64,000 nucleotides of DNA, taken from contig NZ_JAJUBC010000006.1 in NCBI RefSeq assembly GCF_028683095.1, positions 124,001 to 188,000 of the forward strand, written 5' to 3'. The notes beneath the pieces are model-generated. The model was not told the DNA's origin. It made no database searches and was given only the letters and a program-made list of their open reading frames with translations. Of the stretch, positions 20,343-30,597 are shown in pieces. Position 1 is the stretch's first letter. Each line of letters begins with the position of its first letter. The stretch is from Enterovibrio gelatinilyticus (GTDB lineage Bacteria > Pseudomonadota > Gammaproteobacteria > Enterobacterales > Vibrionaceae). The position numbers were made by a program, and so were the translations under genes.

Positions 20343-21632
20343 ATGGCAGATAAGAAAGCTACCCTCAATATTGAAGGGAAAGCACCTATCGAACTGCCGA
20401 TCAAAGGGGGCACAGTCGGCCCAGAAGTTGTCGACGTACGTGCTTTGGGCGCAAATGGTTATTTCACGTTTGACCCAGGTTTTGTTGCAACAGCGTCGTG
20501 TGAGTCACAAATTACGTATATTGATGGTGACGCTGGCGTTCTATTGCACCGAGGCTTCCCAATTGATCAACTAGCCAATAACGCTGATTATTTAGAAGTC
20601 TGTTATATCCTTCTGTATGGGGAAGTCCCAACCCGCAAGCAATACGAAGAGTTTCGTAAGATTGTTACTCGTCACACTATGGTGCACGAGCAAATTGCGA
20701 GCTTCTTCCATGGCTTCCGTCGTGACGCACACCCTATGGCTGTTATGGTTGGTGTGGTCGGTGCCCTCGCTGCGTTCTATCACGACTCACTCGACATTAA
20801 TAACGATGAGCACCGTGAAATCACTGCATATCGTCTGCTATCAAAAATGCCGACGCTAGCAGCCATGTGTTACAAGTACTCTTTAGGCCAACCTTTCATT
20901 TACCCAAGAAATGATTTGGATTACGCCGAGAACTTCCTACACATGATGTTCGCAACGCCTTGTGAAGAGTATGAAGTCAATCCGGTTGTTGCTCGTGCAA
21001 TGGATAAGATCTTCACACTACATGCTGACCACGAACAAAATGCATCAACATCGACGGTTCGTCTCGCAGGTTCTTCTGGTGCTAACCCATTCGCATGTAT
21101 CGCGGCAGGTATTGCATCACTTTGGGGCCCTGCTCATGGCGGTGCAAACGAAGCATGTCTGAAGATGCTGGAAGAAATCGGCACGGTCGAAAATATTCCA
21201 GAGTTCATTGAGCGTGCGAAAGACAAAGAAGACCCGTTCCGTTTGATGGGCTTCGGTCACCGCGTATACAAAAACCACGACCCACGTGCAACGGTAATGA
21301 ACCAAGCATGTCATGACGTTCTTGATGAGCTGAATATCAACGACCCATTGTTGGACGTTGCGATGGAACTAGAACGCATTGCGCTTTCTGACCCGTACTT
21401 TATCGAGAGGAAGCTGTACCCGAATGTCGATTTCTACTCAGGCATTATCCTGAAGGCTATCGGTATTCCAGTTTCGATGTTCACCGTGATTTTTGCGATG
21501 TCTCGTACCATCGGTTGGATTGCACATTGGAATGAAATGCATAGCGACCCTCAAAACCGTATCGGTCGTCCGCGTCAGCTGTACACGGGCTATGACCAAC
21601 GCGATTTTCAACCAATGAAAGATCGTGATTGA
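20343..21632 (+). CDS. gltA: Citrate synthase (type II)
   Basis: A 429-residue hexameric, NADH-sensitive type citrate synthase, which condenses oxaloacetate and acetyl-CoA. Active-site blocks are [15 protein letters not shown] (catalytic His near 264), [13 protein letters not shown] (His near 305) and the Asp in NVDFYSG (near 364). Length matches E. coli GltA. It is monocistronic, with an ideal ribosome site and its own terminator. Confidence 0.98.
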   Translation: MADKKATLNIEGKAPIELPIKGGTVGPEVVDVRALGANGYFTFDPGFVATASCESQITYIDGDAGVLLHRGFPIDQLANNADYLEVCYILLYGEVPTRKQYEEFRKIVTRHTMVHEQIASFFHGFRRDAHPMAVMVGVVGALAAFYHDSLDINNDEHREITAYRLLSKMPTLAAMCYKYSLGQPFIYPRNDLDYAENFLHMMFATPCEEYEVNPVVARAMDKIFTLHADHEQNASTSTVRLAGSSGANPFACIAAGIASLWGPAHGGANEACLKMLEEIGTVENIPEFIERAKDKEDPFRLMGFGHRVYKNHDPRATVMNQACHDVLDELNINDPLLDVAMELERIALSDPYFIERKLYPNVDFYSGIILKAIGIPVSMFTVIFAMSRTIGWIAHWNEMHSDPQNRIGRPRQLYTGYDQRDFQPMKDRD

Positions 21633-21654
21633 TTAGTCGTCATTGCTAACAAAA

Positions 21655-21681
21655 AACGCCGCTTGATGCGGCGTTTTTTTT
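21655..21681. terminator. Terminator downstream of gltA
   Basis: The stem AACGCCGC/GCGGCGTT, five-base loop, followed by a T-run on plus and preceded by an A-run, so it works for gltA and also for the convergent Nif3-like gene. Confidence 0.88.
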
Positions 21682-21715
21682 GCGCTTGAATCACAGAGAG
21701 TTGTGATTCAAGCGC
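21682..21715. other. Perfect 14-bp hairpin beside the gltA terminator
   Basis: GCGCTTGAATCACA and its exact complement enclose a six-base loop. It directly abuts the gltA terminator and is not followed by a T-run on either strand. It could protect the 3' end of the convergent transcript. Confidence 0.6.
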
Positions 21716-21732
21716 CTCTATTCTTTAGAGCA

Positions 21733-22491
21733 CTATACGGGATTATAGATGTCAATAAAGGTGACATCCATCTGGTGATGTTCCGACAACCACTCTCCCA
21801 ATGCCTTAATACCATAACGCTCTGTAGCGTGATGACCCGCACCAAAATAATGTAATCCCTGCTCTCTTGCAGAAAAAGTCGTTCTTTCTGACACCTCACC
21901 GGACACAAACGCATCCATTCCTTTGCTCGCCGCTAAATCAATATAATCTTGTCCACCACCGGTGCACCAGCCAACGCGTTTGATCTGACCTTTTTGCCCA
22001 CCATCAATAAACAATGGTCTTCTGCCCAATTTTTTCTCAAGAAGAGATGCAAACTCACTCGCAGACAACGGCTCAGGAAGCTCACCCCAAACAGCCACTG
22101 AACGTGGATTACCATCTTCTAACCCCCCACATTCATCAATACCCAATAATCGGGCTAACTGCGCGTTATTACCGACGTCCGGATGTACATCCAACGGCAA
22201 ATGATATGCATAGAGGTTAATTCCATTCTCCACCAGCGCCTTGATACGACGATACTTCATGCCCCGAATGGGTTCAGGCTCTCCACGCCAAAAATAGCCA
22301 TGATGAACCAATACTGCATCAGCACCCTGTTCAATAGCAGCATCAACTAATGCTTGTGAAGCCGTCACGCCAGTAACGATTTTTTTGATCTCAGGCTTCC
22401 CTTCAACTTGTAACCCATTAGGGCAGTAATCTTTAATCAAATTGGGTTTCAAAAACTCATTAAGAATGGCTTCAAGTGCTAGGTTGTTCAT
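21733..22491 (-). CDS. Nif3-like dinuclear metal center protein (YbgI family)
   Basis: A 252-residue protein of the NIF3/YbgI family, often named GTP cyclohydrolase 1 type 2 homolog. Metal-ligand motifs are visible: VHHGYFWRGE (about 60-69), YAYHLPLDVHPDVGNN (about 95-110) and near the end GAGHHATERYG. These are toroidal hexamers with a di-metal site. The enzymatic role is not settled, and the name should not be read as a proven reaction. Confidence 0.92.
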   Translation of the reverse strand: MNNLALEAILNEFLKPNLIKDYCPNGLQVEGKPEIKKIVTGVTASQALVDAAIEQGADAVLVHHGYFWRGEPEPIRGMKYRRIKALVENGINLYAYHLPLDVHPDVGNNAQLARLLGIDECGGLEDGNPRSVAVWGELPEPLSASEFASLLEKKLGRRPLFIDGGQKGQIKRVGWCTGGGQDYIDLAASKGMDAFVSGEVSERTTFSAREQGLHYFGAGHHATERYGIKALGEWLSEHHQMDVTFIDIYNPV

Positions 22492-22607
22492 GTTTAATCC
22501 TTAATCGAGCGATAACTTTTGGCCATTCTACCTACCATTGACGTGCAGGTGAACCGACATTCCGATAAGCTGTTTATTCACACACAGTCAATACCTTATG
22601 GAAACTC

Positions 22608-23372
22608 GTGATGTTTGCCGATGAAGCACAAGTCACCCGAGACATAGAATGGATATCCAGCGCACCGCCAATAGTGCAAATGTCTTCCCATTCATTTGAT
22701 GACGATTTTTGGTCTGGTTTAGTACCCGCAATCTGGCCTGGCTATACAGGTGGGCATCGCATTGGCTTTTATTATCAATGGCTGGTATGTCAATGTATTG
22801 AATCTCACCCTAAGTACCAACTCGTCACAGAAGAAATCCAAGTCACCAAAGATGGTCGAACACTGGGAGCCATTGACTTTGTAGTGAAAAATCCAGCTGG
22901 AGAGCTAGAGCATTGGGAGGTCGCTATCAAGTTCTACTTAGCATTTGGCACTGATTGGCACGGGCCCAATGCAAAAGACACGCTAGCAAAGAAATATGAA
23001 AAAATGGCGCACCAGCAACTGCAACTTTCGGAATCTGAAGCCTATCAAACTCAGTACCCTGAGCTACCGATCAAGCATAGAAAATTATTGATGCAAGGAC
23101 GTCTATACACCAATCCGTTCATCCTAGAGCCTGAAATCCCATTTCCTTCAGTCACTGCTGAATCGGTCTCTGGATATTGGTGCTGGCCTAGCCAACTCCC
23201 TGAAGACTTACGTTTTTACCACTTACAACGTCACCAATGGCTGGAAGCCCCTCGATTCGATGAACTCGAACCGTTTGCACTCGAGCTTCCTCTCGTTCGC
23301 GCTCAGCACATCATCGATGAAAATGGTAAACGCTGGTTTGTGGTTCCCGAATCTTGGCCAAACTGCCATTAA
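22608..23372 (+). CDS. DUF1853 family protein
   Basis: A 254-residue protein matching DUF1853. Charged residues in GAIDFVVKN and HWEVAIKFYL resemble PD-(D/E)XK nuclease-like cores (D...E-x-K), which is only a suggestion. It is monocistronic, and its stop codon overlaps the pgm terminator. In-frame ATG codons at the start are consecutive, so the exact start may shift by one residue. Function is unknown. Confidence 0.8.
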   Translation: MMFADEAQVTRDIEWISSAPPIVQMSSHSFDDDFWSGLVPAIWPGYTGGHRIGFYYQWLVCQCIESHPKYQLVTEEIQVTKDGRTLGAIDFVVKNPAGELEHWEVAIKFYLAFGTDWHGPNAKDTLAKKYEKMAHQQLQLSESEAYQTQYPELPIKHRKLLMQGRLYTNPFILEPEIPFPSVTAESVSGYWCWPSQLPEDLRFYHLQRHQWLEAPRFDELEPFALELPLVRAQHIIDENGKRWFVVPESWPNCH

Positions 23373-23395
23373 AAAAGCCACCGGCTATCGGTGGC
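23371..23395 (-). terminator. Terminator of pgm
   Basis: The stem GCCACCG/CGGTGGC, followed on the minus strand by six T, lies just beyond the pgm stop and overlaps the end of the DUF1853 gene. Confidence 0.8.
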
Positions 23396-23432
23396 CCTTA
23401 TCAATGAGTCCTAACGGTTTAATGGCTTAAAC

Positions 23433-25079
23433 TTATAGTCCAGCAGCTTTAAACACATCACTCACGATTTTCTGTGCTTCATTTTGTATCTGGCAAAGAT
23501 GCTCTTCACCTTTAAAGCTCTCGCAGTAAATCTTATAGATGTCTTCAGTACCGGATGGACGTGCCGCAAACCAACCGTATGCAGTCACCACTTTCAGCCC
23601 ACCGATCGCTTGACCATTTCCAGAAGCGTGAGTAAGTTTCGCAGTGATCACATCACCCGCTAATGTTTCTGCAGTCACCATCTCTGAAGACAGTTTGCTC
23701 AACACCGCTTTTTGCTGAGTGTTTGCCGGTGCTTGAATACGTGCATAGCAAGACGCACCAAATTTCGCAGCCAACTCGTCGTAGTACTGCTGAGGGTTTT
23801 TACCCGTTACTGCCGTAATTTCCGCAGCAAGCAGACAAAGAAGAATACCATCTTTGTCAGTTGACCATGGCGTACCATCCATACGAAGGAAAGAAGCACC
23901 TGCGCTTTCTTCACCGCCGAAGCCCAACTCGCCACTGTACAAGCCATCAACAAACCATTTGAAGCCAACGGGTACTTCACACAGTTTGCGACCTAGGCTC
24001 TCAACCACTTTGTCGATGATGGCACTCGATACCAAGGTTTTGCCCACACCAACACCTTCGTTCCACTGAGGACGATGCTGATAGAGATAGTCGATGCAAA
24101 CAGCAAGGTAATGGTTTGGGTTCATCAGGCCTGATGGCGTCACAATACCGTGGCGGTCGAAATCTGGGTCGTTGCCAAATGCTAGATCATACTGATCTTT
24201 GTAGGCCAATAGACCCGCCATCGCAGATGGCGATGAACAGTCCATGCGGATCACACCGTCTTTATCTAGCGACATAAAACGAAACGAGGGATCGATATCA
24301 TCGTTAACAAGGGTGATATCTAGATCATAGTAAGCAGCGATCGCTTTCCAGTAATCAATACCTGAACCACCTAGCGGATCCACACCAATATGAAGGTTTG
24401 CTTTTTTGATCGCTTCAATATCAACAACCTGACCCAATTCGCGCACATAAGGCATAACGAGATCGGCCTCAACAAACAATGCACTTGAGGTAGCATCGTG
24501 ATAGCTAACTCGGCGAATGCCCTCAAGACCTGCTGCAATATATGCGTTTGCGCGTTGCTCGATAGCTTTCGTCAACTCACCTTCAGCAGGTCCACCATGC
24601 GGAGGGTTGTACTTAATACCACCGTCCTGAGGAGGGTTGTGCGACGGCGTGATAACAATACCATCCGCTTGATGCGCATTGGCTTTGTTGTGTTCCAAAA
24701 TGGCGTACGAAATACCCGGAGTAGGCGTATAGCCACCGTGCTCTTGAGCGACAACACTCACGCCATTGGCAATCAGTACTTCTACCACAGAGCAAAACGC
24801 AGGCTCAGACAAGGCATGCGTGTCTTTACCAACAAACAGTGGGCCAGTGAACCCTTGCTCTGAACGCACATCGGCAATCGCTTGGGCGATAGCAAGAATA
24901 TGATGTTGGTTAAACGTAGATTTGTCTGCGCTTCCGCGATGACCAGACGTACCAAACTCAACGTTGTGCGCTGAGTTAGTTGGATCTGGCGTCAACTGGA
25001 AATAGTTCGACACCAGTAGAGGAATATTATGCAGATCTTGTTGCTGGGCACGTTGCCCTGCACGTTCGAAGCTCGCCAT
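23433..25079 (-). CDS. pgm: Phosphoglucomutase (alpha-D-glucose phosphate-specific)
   Basis: A 548-residue enzyme that interconverts glucose 1-phosphate and glucose 6-phosphate. The phosphoserine loop is [15 protein letters not shown] (Ser near 146), the Mg-binding loop [12 protein letters not shown] (near 300) and the sugar loop GGEESAG (near 385). It lies downstream of seqA on the same strand, with a weak terminator between. It feeds UDP-glucose synthesis and so indirectly the polysaccharide locus in this window. Confidence 0.97.
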   Translation of the reverse strand: MASFERAGQRAQQQDLHNIPLLVSNYFQLTPDPTNSAHNVEFGTSGHRGSADKSTFNQHHILAIAQAIADVRSEQGFTGPLFVGKDTHALSEPAFCSVVEVLIANGVSVVAQEHGGYTPTPGISYAILEHNKANAHQADGIVITPSHNPPQDGGIKYNPPHGGPAEGELTKAIEQRANAYIAAGLEGIRRVSYHDATSSALFVEADLVMPYVRELGQVVDIEAIKKANLHIGVDPLGGSGIDYWKAIAAYYDLDITLVNDDIDPSFRFMSLDKDGVIRMDCSSPSAMAGLLAYKDQYDLAFGNDPDFDRHGIVTPSGLMNPNHYLAVCIDYLYQHRPQWNEGVGVGKTLVSSAIIDKVVESLGRKLCEVPVGFKWFVDGLYSGELGFGGEESAGASFLRMDGTPWSTDKDGILLCLLAAEITAVTGKNPQQYYDELAAKFGASCYARIQAPANTQQKAVLSKLSSEMVTAETLAGDVITAKLTHASGNGQAIGGLKVVTAYGWFAARPSGTEDIYKIYCESFKGEEHLCQIQNEAQKIVSDVFKAAGL

Positions 25080-25115
25080 GTGTTCGCATCCTTTCCGGAA
25101 ATCTAAATTCTAAAA

Positions 25116-25145
25116 ATACAAAAAGGCTCGTCAATGACAGAGCCT
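25116..25145 (-). terminator. Weak terminator/attenuator between seqA and pgm
   Basis: The six-bp stem AGGCTC/GAGCCT, ten-base loop, followed on the minus strand by TTTTTG. Partial read-through from seqA into pgm is likely, given the short stem. Confidence 0.55.
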
Positions 25146-25199
25146 CTATTTAATCTTAACTATTCACAATCAGTATGTTACTGGTACTAAGTGCGATAT

Positions 25200-25745
25200 T
25201 TAGATCTCACCAACGACTTTTTCTGTAATGTCGCTCGCAAAACCCATTTTAGTCATCAGCTGCTCAACCATCTGGCGCTTACGACCGGTATTCGTATTGG
25301 TGATCACCCAAAAAGGCGTGGTCGGAATATGCTTAGGCTTGGTGGTTTTACCACTTTCAAGAAGCGTTTGCTCATTATCAGCAAAGTAAACTCGCGTGCG
25401 GCCTTTCAATGCAGTTGCTTCTGCAAATCCTTGTCCGTCAATACGATAAAGTGCTGATAGAACCAACATAAAGCGGCCAATCGCTCTTTCTTGCGCGGCA
25501 AACTCGTCAGAGATCAACAATGAACGCATTTCTTTCACGCGATCCACAGAGTCTTGTTTTCCCGCATCTTTGCTGACAACAATTCCCTTAGGCTTATTCG
25601 CGGGAGTCAAAGTCGCAACGGGTTGTTGATCCATCTGCGGTGCCATCAATAAGCGGCGCAGGATATCCGATGCACTTTCACCAATGTGATGTGTTTGGCT
25701 GGCAATGTACCGGTATAGCTCTTCATCAACCTCAATTGTCTTCAT
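25200..25745 (-). CDS. seqA: SeqA, negative modulator of replication initiation
   Basis: A 181-residue protein that binds hemimethylated GATC sites and sequesters oriC. The N-terminal oligomerisation ribbon-helix is MKTIEVDEELYRYIASQT...SASDILRRLL. The C-terminal DNA-binding domain includes GRTRVYFADNE and TPFWVITNTNTGRKRQMV. The seqA-pgm order and divergence from ybfF are as in other gammaproteobacteria. Confidence 0.97.
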   Translation of the reverse strand: MKTIEVDEELYRYIASQTHHIGESASDILRRLLMAPQMDQQPVATLTPANKPKGIVVSKDAGKQDSVDRVKEMRSLLISDEFAAQERAIGRFMLVLSALYRIDGQGFAEATALKGRTRVYFADNEQTLLESGKTTKPKHIPTTPFWVITNTNTGRKRQMVEQLMTKMGFASDITEKVVGEI

Positions 25746-25845
25746 CGTTTGATCATCGTGTCCTAATTACAATTCAACAGGGCGATTATACAGAGTTAGA
25801 AAGGTATACTCTACGGCAAACGATTCATATTGAGAGAAAACAACG

Positions 25846-26619
25846 GTGTTTTTAAACTACAAGATCCAAGGGGAAGGAAGACCTTTGCTCTTGATCCATG
25901 GACTTTTTGGTAGCTTGGACAATCTGGGCGGTCTTGCTCGCGTTTTGGCCGAGCATTACACAGTCTATCAAGTTGACTTGCCGAACCATGGCCAATCCCC
26001 TCGCTCACAGAGCGTCGACTATATTTCGCAAGCAAATGCAGTCAAAGACTTTATGACGCAACAAGGGCTTGACCGCGCTTCTGTCGTCGGTCATTCAATG
26101 GGCGGGAAAGTCGCCATGATGCTCGCGATCTCTCACCCTGAGATGATAGATCAATTAGTTGTCATGGATATCGCGCCAGTGGCCTATCAAGAACGCCGAC
26201 ATGATGCCGTACTCGCGGGTTTGAATGCATCTATGCGCTCGCCAATCACCAGCAGAAAAGCAGCGGAAGCGATCCTTTCGGATCATATCCTAGAGCCAGG
26301 CGTGAGACAGTTCTTGCTGAAATCACTAGCTAAGCAAGACAATGGCGAATTTGAATGGCGCTTTAATGTCGATGCTTTGGAAAGAAACTATGACGATATC
26401 ACTGGGTGGCCAGCCAGTGGTCACTACCATGGTGACACTCTCTTTTTGAAAGGTGCAGACTCTGACTATATTTCAGCAGCACACCGTGAAGAAATAGAAC
26501 GCCAATTTCCGCAGGCAAAAGCGCACGTTATTGCCAATACTGGCCACTGGTTACATGCAGAAAAACCTGACGCAGTAGCGCGTGTGATCACTCGCTTTTT
26601 AACAAAGTCAGAGCGTTAA
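25846..26619 (+). CDS. Alpha/beta hydrolase, YbfF-like esterase
   Basis: A 257-residue alpha/beta hydrolase. The oxyanion-region motif is LIHGLFGS, the nucleophile elbow GHSMGGKVA has Ser near residue 90, and the catalytic His is in NTGHWLHAEKP near 232. E. coli YbfF, an acyl-CoA/short-ester esterase, has the same position next to seqA. The start is GTG. The natural substrate is unknown. Confidence 0.9.
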   Translation: MFLNYKIQGEGRPLLLIHGLFGSLDNLGGLARVLAEHYTVYQVDLPNHGQSPRSQSVDYISQANAVKDFMTQQGLDRASVVGHSMGGKVAMMLAISHPEMIDQLVVMDIAPVAYQERRHDAVLAGLNASMRSPITSRKAAEAILSDHILEPGVRQFLLKSLAKQDNGEFEWRFNVDALERNYDDITGWPASGHYHGDTLFLKGADSDYISAAHREEIERQFPQAKAHVIANTGHWLHAEKPDAVARVITRFLTKSER

Positions 26620-26678
26620 CAGACGCATCTGAGTTGTGATATAGTGCGCCACGAAATAGTTTCCGAAAGGAGAGGGAA

Positions 26679-26900
26679 ATGCTGTACGAGCACTTTGAAT
26701 TGCTCGAAAAGATAGGGCTTGATCTGCTTTTTGCAGCTATCTTCTTTTTCATCGGCATGGCAATCAAGGATGTATTAAACGAAGGAAACGTACCACCATT
26801 TGGCCGACGTATAGTTTGGCTGGTACTTTTCTTAGGATGCGCTGGTTTTATTACCAAAGGCGTGATCCAGTTGTTCTGGGAAGGTGCAGGCATAGGCTGA
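26679..26900 (+). CDS. DUF2788 small membrane protein
   Basis: A 73-residue protein with two predicted transmembrane helices (about 14-29 and 45-65) joined by a short loop containing VPPFGRR. It matches the DUF2788 family found between ybfF and fldA in Vibrio. An AGGAGAGGG ribosome site precedes the ATG. Function is unknown. Confidence 0.85.
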   Translation: MLYEHFELLEKIGLDLLFAAIFFFIGMAIKDVLNEGNVPPFGRRIVWLVLFLGCAGFITKGVIQLFWEGAGIG

Positions 26901-27009
26901 TTGCTTGGGCTTTACCGTTAGCAGCAAGAAGGCTTCCCCTTCTTCTACACTTTAGAATGTGAGATGTGTATATTGCATCTCGACTAACAGAAAACAGGTA
27001 TTCTCTATT

Positions 27010-27537
27010 ATGGCGAGCGTAGGTCTCTTCTTTGGCAGCGATACAGGTAACACTGAAGCTATCGCCAAGATGATTCAAAAACAACTGGGCAAACAACTGG
27101 TCCATGTTCAGGATATTGCAAAAAGCAGCAAAGAAGACATCGACAACTTCGATCTGCTATTACTCGGTATCCCAACTTGGTATTACGGTGAAGCACAGTG
27201 TGACTGGGATGATTTCTTCCCAGAGCTTGAGCAAGTTGATTTCTCAACCAAACTCGTTGCCGTCTTTGGTTGTGGTGATCAGGAAGACTACGCAGAGTAT
27301 TTCTGTGATGCGATGGGCACCATTCGTGACATCGTTGAAACGAAGGGTGGCACTATCATTGGTCATTGGCCAACTGAAGGCTATGAATTTGAAGCTTCAA
27401 AAGCCTTGGTTGATGACAACCACTTCGTCGGTTTGTGTGTCGATGAAGACCGCCAACCAGAGCTGACTGCGCAACGTGTTGAAACATGGGTTAAACAAAT
27501 CCATGAAGAAATGTGTTTGGCAGAATTGGAAGGTTAA
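27010..27537 (+). CDS. fldA: Flavodoxin I
   Basis: A 175-residue long-chain flavodoxin, an FMN electron carrier for reductive activation of radical-SAM and other enzymes. The FMN phosphate loop GSDTGNTEA is at about 9-17. FMN-flanking aromatics lie in PTWYYGEAQCDWDDF, with the long-chain insert after CGDQEDY. The start at MASVGLFFG is chosen over an upstream in-frame ATG because it gives the family length. fldA-fur adjacency is typical of gammaproteobacteria. Confidence 0.96.
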   Translation: MASVGLFFGSDTGNTEAIAKMIQKQLGKQLVHVQDIAKSSKEDIDNFDLLLLGIPTWYYGEAQCDWDDFFPELEQVDFSTKLVAVFGCGDQEDYAEYFCDAMGTIRDIVETKGGTIIGHWPTEGYEFEASKALVDDNHFVGLCVDEDRQPELTAQRVETWVKQIHEEMCLAELEG

Positions 27538-27557
27538 TCTTTCCAATCAGCAGAAAA

Positions 27558-27581
27558 ACGCGCCCGATGGCGCGTTTTTTT
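27558..27581. terminator. Terminator between fldA and the convergent DUF4442 gene
   Basis: The stem ACGCGCC/GGCGCGT, four-base loop and T-run on plus serve fldA. The A-run on its left gives activity for the opposite strand as well. The T-run overlaps the DUF4442 stop codon. Confidence 0.85.
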
Positions 27582-28065
27582 ATGACTGTACCTCTGGCTT
27601 ATCACGATATTTGGGCTTCTTACGCACGTATAGAACTCGCCTTACTCGGCTCACCACTTCCCCATTTGCATCTAACACATTGACGACAAATTCGGGGAAC
27701 ACCTTGTCGCCATTTGCCGTTGCACGCTGGATCGACGTGATCGTTTCTTCTGGGATCACAAACTCAGCAAACAAATCAGAAGCGCCAGGCTTAATGAAAT
27801 TGATATCGGCTTCTTTGTCCCAAACAAAGTACCTCTCACCGAGTATCCCCATCAACATCAAAGCATAAGTAGGATCTGTCATGGAAAAAATGCTGCCGCC
27901 ATACTGGGTACGGTTTGCGTTCTTATTCCACCAGCGTAGTTTCAATCGGATACGAACAAAACGAAAGTCATCACTGATTTCGATAATCTTAATCCCTGCG
28001 CCCCAAAACGGCGGCCAGCAGTTGAGAGCAAATTTAACGATCCCTGGTTTATAGTATTTGTACAC
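27580..28065 (-). CDS. DUF4442 hotdog-fold protein
   Basis: A 161-residue protein of the DUF4442 group in the hotdog thioesterase superfamily. The pattern NRTQYGGSIFSMTDPTYALMLM resembles the central hotdog helix with its conserved Asn and Gly. No member has an assigned substrate to my knowledge. It is convergent with fldA. Confidence 0.8.
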   Translation of the reverse strand: MYKYYKPGIVKFALNCWPPFWGAGIKIIEISDDFRFVRIRLKLRWWNKNANRTQYGGSIFSMTDPTYALMLMGILGERYFVWDKEADINFIKPGASDLFAEFVIPEETITSIQRATANGDKVFPEFVVNVLDANGEVVSRVRRVLYVRKKPKYRDKPEVQS

Positions 28066-28259
28066 AGTAATTCCCTTTCTGGTCTAACCAGTTTATCGTG
28101 CCATTTTTGTTTCCGAACAACAAGCCGCAAAACCAACCAATTAGGTCAGTTATTTATCGACATGCACTAGCGAGGCCGTACCACATTTGTTACGCTAACA
28201 AACAATTTTTCCCGTTCTCATAAATACACAGGGAAAAGCAATTACGTAGGAAGAACCGG

Positions 28260-28706
28260 ATGTCAGATAATAACAAGGCACTGAAAGACGCAGGACTGAA
28301 AGTCACGTTGCCTCGACTAAAAATCCTAGAAGTCCTGCAACAACCGGACTGTCAGCACATCAGCGCCGAAGACTTGTATAAGAAACTCATCGATATTGGT
28401 GAGGAAATTGGCCTTGCGACCGTTTACCGTGTCTTAAACCAATTCGATGATGCAGGCATTGTCACGCGCCACCACTTTGAAGGTGGTAAGTCAGTCTTTG
28501 AACTTGCGACACAGCATCACCACGACCACTTGGTTTGTCTAGATTGTGGCAAAGTAATTGAATTTACTGATGATGTGATTGAAACACGTCAGAAAGAAAT
28601 CGCGACTCGATATAACGTTCGCCTCACCAACCACAGTTTGTATCTCTACGGACACTGTATCGAAGGTGATTGCAAGACAGACGATAGCCTTCATGACGCT
28701 AGATAG
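28260..28706 (+). CDS. fur: Fur, ferric uptake regulator
   Basis: A 148-residue metal-dependent repressor. The winged helix covers about 1-80 (GLKVTLPRLKILEVL; GLATVYRVLNQFDDAGIV). The metal-binding HHHDHLVCLDCGKVIEF segment lies at about 87-103. A GHCIEGDC motif near the C-terminus contains further cysteines. It probably controls feoABC in this window. No convincing Fur box was found upstream of fur itself. Confidence 0.98.
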   Translation: MSDNNKALKDAGLKVTLPRLKILEVLQQPDCQHISAEDLYKKLIDIGEEIGLATVYRVLNQFDDAGIVTRHHFEGGKSVFELATQHHHDHLVCLDCGKVIEFTDDVIETRQKEIATRYNVRLTNHSLYLYGHCIEGDCKTDDSLHDAR

Positions 28707-28751
28707 TCTCAACAATACCGTTTCAGTCGTTTGTCACTGAACGATAAACAT

Positions 28752-28783
28752 AAAAAAACCGGAGCATCTGCTCCGGTTTTTGT
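28752..28783. terminator. Bidirectional terminator between fur and glnS
   Basis: The stem ACCGGAGC/GCTCCGGT is flanked by an A-run and a T-run, so it serves fur on plus and glnS on minus. Confidence 0.88.
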
Positions 28784-28796
28784 TTACGGGACTTAA

Positions 28797-30461
28797 TTAC
28801 CCGTCAATTTTTGCCCACGTGTCACGAAGACCTACGGTACGGTTAAATACCAGCGCATCGTCAGTGCTATCTTTACGATCAACACAGAAATACCCCATAC
28901 GCTCAAACTGGTAACCTTGCTCGGCAACTGCTGCTTTTAGGCTTGGCTCAACATAACCTTGAACTACTGTCAGTGATTCAGGGTTAATAGTTGCCGCGAA
29001 ATCATCTGCAGCGCCAGGGTTCGGCAATGTGAACAAACGATCGTACAAACGAATCTCAGCAGGTACACCCGCATCCGCAGATACCCAGTGAATAACGCCT
29101 TTCGCTTTACGGCCGTCTGCTGGGTCTTTACCCAAGGTTTCAGGATCGTAAGTGCAGTAAACCGTTGTTACTTTACCATCGGCATCTTTGTCACAACGCT
29201 CAGCTTTCACGAAGTAAGCATTACGCAGGCGTACTTCTTTACCTAGCACTAGGCGCTTGTACTTCTTGTTTGCTTCTTCACGGAAATCTTCCGCTTCAAT
29301 CCAGATCTCACGGCTAAACGGAATACTACGCTCACCCATCTCTGGTTTGTTTGGATGATTCGGTGCAGACAAATGCTCAATGTCACCGTCAAAGTTCTCA
29401 ATCACCAATTTGATTGGATCTAGAACTGCCATCGCGCGCGGGGCATTTTCATTCAAGTCATCACGAATACATGACTCTAGTGAGCTCATTTCAATCGTGT
29501 TTTCTTGCTTAGTCACACCAATGCGCTTACAGAATTCACGAATCGCAGCAGGCGTATAACCGCGGCGACGCAAGCCAGAAATCGTAGGCATACGTGGGTC
29601 ATCCCAACCGTTTACCAAGTTCTCGCTCACAAGCTGACTCAACTTACGCTTAGACATCACTGTGTATTCAAGATTCAGGCGACTGAACTCGTACTGACGT
29701 GGTTGGCACTCAATGGTGATGTTATCCAATACCCAATCGTAAAGACGACGGTTATCTTGGAACTCCAACGTACACAGGCTATGTGTAATGCCTTCTATCG
29801 CATCAGAGATACAGTGCGTGAAGTCGTACATTGGGTAAATACACCATTTATCACCCGTTTGGTGATGGTGTGCGAAACGTACACGATACAATACCGGATC
29901 ACGCATCACCATGAATGGCGAAGCCATATCAATTTTCGCACGCAGACACGCTTTACCTTCTGCGAACTCACCGTTCTTCATCTTGTCGAACAGTGCTAAG
30001 TTCTCTTCCACAGTACGGTCACGGTAAGGGCTATGCTTACCTGGCGCTGTTAGCGTACCGCGGTATTCACGGATCTCATCTGGGCTTAGCTCTTCAACAT
30101 AAGCCAAACCTTTCTCGATCAATTCAACCGCGTAACCGTGCAGACGATCGAAGTAACCAGACGAATAACAAACTTCGCCGCTCCAATCAAAACCCAACCA
30201 GTTCACATCGCTTTTGATAGATTCAACAAATTCGATGTCTTCTTTTTCTGGGTTAGTATCGTCGAAACGCAGGTTACATTGACCCTGGTAGTCTTTAGCA
30301 ATACCAAAATTCAAACAGATCGACTTTGCGTGACCAATGTGAAGGTAACCATTCGGCTCCGGTGGGAAACGCGTATGAACTGTTGTGTGAACACCACCAG
30401 CCAAATCTTTATCAATGATTTGACGGATAAAGTTGGTTGGACGAGCCTCAGACTCACTCAT
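28797..30461 (-). CDS. glnS: Glutaminyl-tRNA synthetase
   Basis: A 554-residue class I tRNA synthetase. The HIGH motif is in [11 protein letters not shown] (about 40) and the KMSKS equivalent in [11 protein letters not shown] (about 268-278), followed by the anticodon-binding beta-barrels. The ATG at 30461 is chosen, with GAGG upstream; a TTG one codon earlier is possible. It is an essential housekeeping gene and stands alone. Confidence 0.97.
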   Translation of the reverse strand: MSESEARPTNFIRQIIDKDLAGGVHTTVHTRFPPEPNGYLHIGHAKSICLNFGIAKDYQGQCNLRFDDTNPEKEDIEFVESIKSDVNWLGFDWSGEVCYSSGYFDRLHGYAVELIEKGLAYVEELSPDEIREYRGTLTAPGKHSPYRDRTVEENLALFDKMKNGEFAEGKACLRAKIDMASPFMVMRDPVLYRVRFAHHHQTGDKWCIYPMYDFTHCISDAIEGITHSLCTLEFQDNRRLYDWVLDNITIECQPRQYEFSRLNLEYTVMSKRKLSQLVSENLVNGWDDPRMPTISGLRRRGYTPAAIREFCKRIGVTKQENTIEMSSLESCIRDDLNENAPRAMAVLDPIKLVIENFDGDIEHLSAPNHPNKPEMGERSIPFSREIWIEAEDFREEANKKYKRLVLGKEVRLRNAYFVKAERCDKDADGKVTTVYCTYDPETLGKDPADGRKAKGVIHWVSADAGVPAEIRLYDRLFTLPNPGAADDFAATINPESLTVVQGYVEPSLKAAVAEQGYQFERMGYFCVDRKDSTDDALVFNRTVGLRDTWAKIDG

Positions 30462-30552
30462 CAAAAAATACCTCGTAGGAAGAACTACCTGAAATTACGC
30501 CAATGATCCACGATCACGGCTATTTACTCAACCACAACAGAACGTCGAGACG

Positions 30553-30578
30553 AAAAAAAAGCCCGCATATAGCGGGCT
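30553..30578 (-). terminator. Terminator of the chitobiase gene
   Basis: The stem GCCCGC/GCGGGC, five-base loop, followed by a run of eight T on the minus strand just past the chitobiase stop. Confidence 0.85.
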
Positions 30579-30597
30579 TCTGAGTCTTTGAGTGTCG

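Noticed and set aside
22608-23372. DUF1853 protein as a restriction-type nuclease
   Set aside because: A D...E-x-K pattern is visible but weak, and there is no methylase or other partner beside it; left as unknown function.
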